Shown piece by piece: positions 58,011 to 59,494 of a stretch of 59,494 nucleotides of DNA. A program made the position numbers and the translations under genes. The stretch spans positions 1 through 59,494 of the forward strand of contig DATLBA010000062.1 in assembly GCA_035527275.1 (NCBI GenBank), read 5' to 3'. The notes under the pieces were generated by a model that searched no databases, was not told the origin of the DNA, and saw only the letters and a list, made by a program, of their open reading frames with translations. Numbering within the stretch: the first letter of the stretch is position 1; every line of letters starts with the position of its first letter. The DNA comes from DATLBA01 sp035527275 (lineage in GTDB: Bacteria > Planctomycetota > Phycisphaerae > FEN-1346).

Positions 58011-59494
58011 ATGACTCGGACAAGGAACCCGATGCGAATCACTCAGGTCCTGATGCTGACGATTCTGGCGGGCTTGGTCGCATCGCTGGCGGTCGAAGCG
58101 GCCGCACAGCCGCGCACCTGCGGCCCGCCGCCGCAGGCCACGCCCCAGCGCCGGACAGCGGCCGAATCGTTCCCCCCGCTGCCGCTCCCCGCGACGCCGC
58201 TACGCCGGACCGAAAAGAAACGCCAACCCAGCCCGCCGGCTCTCGTCGGCAAGGTCATTCTCGGCGAGGTCAAGTGGATGACCCGCAACGGACAGCGCTA
58301 TTCCTACCGCGACTGGATGACCGACCCGAACGACATCGCCAACCTCTTGGACTGGACGAATCGGCAACTGGGCATCCAGTATCGGCCTGTGGATACCGAC
58401 CTGCCACAGTTCTCCTTCAATCCGACGGAATTGCCGATCCTTTACTTTACCGGGCACGACGCCTTTACGGTTCCCGACGCGCTGCTGCCGCGATTGCGGC
58501 AGTTCTGCATCGACGGCGGGACGATCTGGGGCGATGCCTGCTGCGGCTCGCCGGAGATGGACAAGGCATTCCGCGCGTTCGTAGCGAAATTGTTCCCGCG
58601 CCGGCCGCTCCAGCCGATGGCGATGGACCATCCGCTTTACTCGTCGTTCTACCACATTTCGACCGTCCACTATAAACGTGGAGAGGAGGAATGGACCGAC
58701 AAGCCGTGCCTGGAGGCCGTGCACATCGGCTGCCGCGCCGCCGTCATCTACGGCGGCGGCTATGACCTGTCGTGCGGCTGGGACGGGCACATCCACGACC
58801 ACGGCCAGCGCATCCTGCCGCGCGACGCGCGCCAGTTGGGCGCCAACATGATTACCTACGCCCTGGCGACGTACGAACTCGGACGATTCCTTTCGACCGA
58901 GCGCGTTTACCATCAGAAGGGCGAGCCGACGCGCGACCAACTGGTCATCGCCCAGGTCGTCCACGACGGCGACTGGGACACGCAGCCGGCGGCGCTGGCG
59001 TCGCTGCTGAAGCACCTGGCGCGGAGCACCACCGTGGCGGTCCAGTTCAAGCGGGAGGTCGTGGACCTCAGAAGCATCGACGCCTTTGCGCACCCCATCC
59101 TCTACATGACGGGGCACAAGGAGTTCACCTTGACCGACGACGAGGTGAACAATCTGCGGCGATACCTCGCAGCCGGAGGCGTGCTGGTGGCCAACGCCTG
59201 CTGCGGCCGCAGGGCCTTCGACGACGCCTTCCGCCGCGAAATCAAACGCGTCCTGCCGGACCACAGCCTCACGCGCATCGGCCTCGACCACCCGGTCTAT
59301 CGGAGCATTTACCCGATCCAGCAGGTGGACTACACCCCCCTGGTGCGCCACGAGCAGCCGGGCCTGGAGGCGCCGACGCTCGAAGGCATCAGCCTCGAGA
59401 ATCAGTTGCGGGTCATCTACAGCCCGATGGGGCTGGTGAACGGCTGGTCGGGCGCCCCGAACCCGTACGCGCGGGGTTACGAGAGCCACGATGC
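58011..59494 (+). CDS. DUF4159-domain exported protein, partial at window end
   Basis: An open frame of 494 codons to the window edge. It starts with a signal peptide (VLMLTILAGLVASLAVEAAA), then a Pro/Arg-rich segment. Two DUF4159-type units follow: the first around residues 130-250 with LPILYFTGHDAF, DGGTIWGDACCGSPEMD and HPLYSSFYH; the second from about 355 with PILYMTGHKEF, AGGVLVANACCGRRAFD and HPVYRSIYP. The repeated TGH, ACCG and HP-Y motifs show an internal duplication. DUF4159 proteins often sit near MoxR/vWA gene sets; their function is not settled. AAGGAGG lies 9 bases before the ATG. Confidence 0.85.
   Translation, partial: MTRTRNPMRITQVLMLTILAGLVASLAVEAAAQPRTCGPPPQATPQRRTAAESFPPLPLPATPLRRTEKKRQPSPPALVGKVILGEVKWMTRNGQRYSYRDWMTDPNDIANLLDWTNRQLGIQYRPVDTDLPQFSFNPTELPILYFTGHDAFTVPDALLPRLRQFCIDGGTIWGDACCGSPEMDKAFRAFVAKLFPRRPLQPMAMDHPLYSSFYHISTVHYKRGEEEWTDKPCLEAVHIGCRAAVIYGGGYDLSCGWDGHIHDHGQRILPRDARQLGANMITYALATYELGRFLSTERVYHQKGEPTRDQLVIAQVVHDGDWDTQPAALASLLKHLARSTTVAVQFKREVVDLRSIDAFAHPILYMTGHKEFTLTDDEVNNLRRYLAAGGVLVANACCGRRAFDDAFRREIKRVLPDHSLTRIGLDHPVYRSIYPIQQVDYTPLVRHEQPGLEAPTLEGISLENQLRVIYSPMGLVNGWSGAPNPYARGYESHD

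Noticed and set aside
1..59494. tRNA, rRNA, tmRNA or RNase P genes
   Set aside because: No stretch with the conserved arms or signature sequences was recognised on either strand; a covariance-model search would be decisive.

Overview
The window is a GC-rich (roughly 65%) bacterial chromosome segment, most plausibly from a planctomycete of the Phycisphaerae type. The pointers are a fused LpxC-FabZ, a DUF4159 protein, a type II pseudopilin with H-X9-DG domains, a PEP-CTERM protein, PPi-linked glycolytic enzymes and many palindromic intergenic repeats. No single marker proves the taxonomy; it is an inference from the combination.

Layout. 0-4 kb: the end of argS, queE and ppdK. 4-7 kb: a GH78-type glycosidase between two diverged direct copies of the 3' end of the neighbouring cbiO gene. 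7-10 kb: a nickel uptake operon (nikR, cbiM, PDGLE/cbiN-like, cbiQ, cbiO). 10-13.5 kb: an accessory patch with a MITE-like element, an AT-rich PEP-CTERM gene, a truncated DNA methyltransferase, a membrane protein of unknown function and REP-like palindromes. 13.5-19 kb: a radical SAM/SPASM gene and the lipid A operon lpxD, lpxC-fabZ, lpxA and a Gfo/Idh/MocA oxidoreductase. 19-23 kb: a HAD phosphatase and an ABC permease/ATPase, VTT protein and LolA-like set. 23-39 kb: a HIT protein, then the S10-spc-alpha ribosomal superoperon on the minus strand (rpsJ to rplQ with secY, adk, map, infA, rpoA; no rpmD seen). 39-45 kb: a repeat-rich gap, a GH29 fucosidase, a FlgM-like small protein and a broken pseudopilin cluster with a HEAT lipoprotein. 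45-50 kb: a ferredoxin/ASKHA corrinoid activator, a PHP protein, a HAD protein and small proteins. 50-51.3 kb: a RAYT transposase gene beside four tandem 69-bp structured repeats. 51-58 kb: a metabolic run gnd, pdxB, larA-like, pfp, AICAR formyltransferase. 58 kb to the end: a DUF4159 gene cut by the window edge.

How the parts connect. PPDK and a PPi-signature phosphofructokinase suggest pyrophosphate-based glycolysis. NikR with the Cbi/Nik ECF transporter would supply nickel, and the LarA-like protein is a candidate nickel-pincer user. The lpx genes and the LolA/ABC set serve the outer membrane. Sigma70-like promoters can be read by eye in front of many operons. A 14-base motif (AAAATGGGTGTTCT) occurs upstream of three of them, always in the direction of the gene, and is the most unexpected regulatory signal found.
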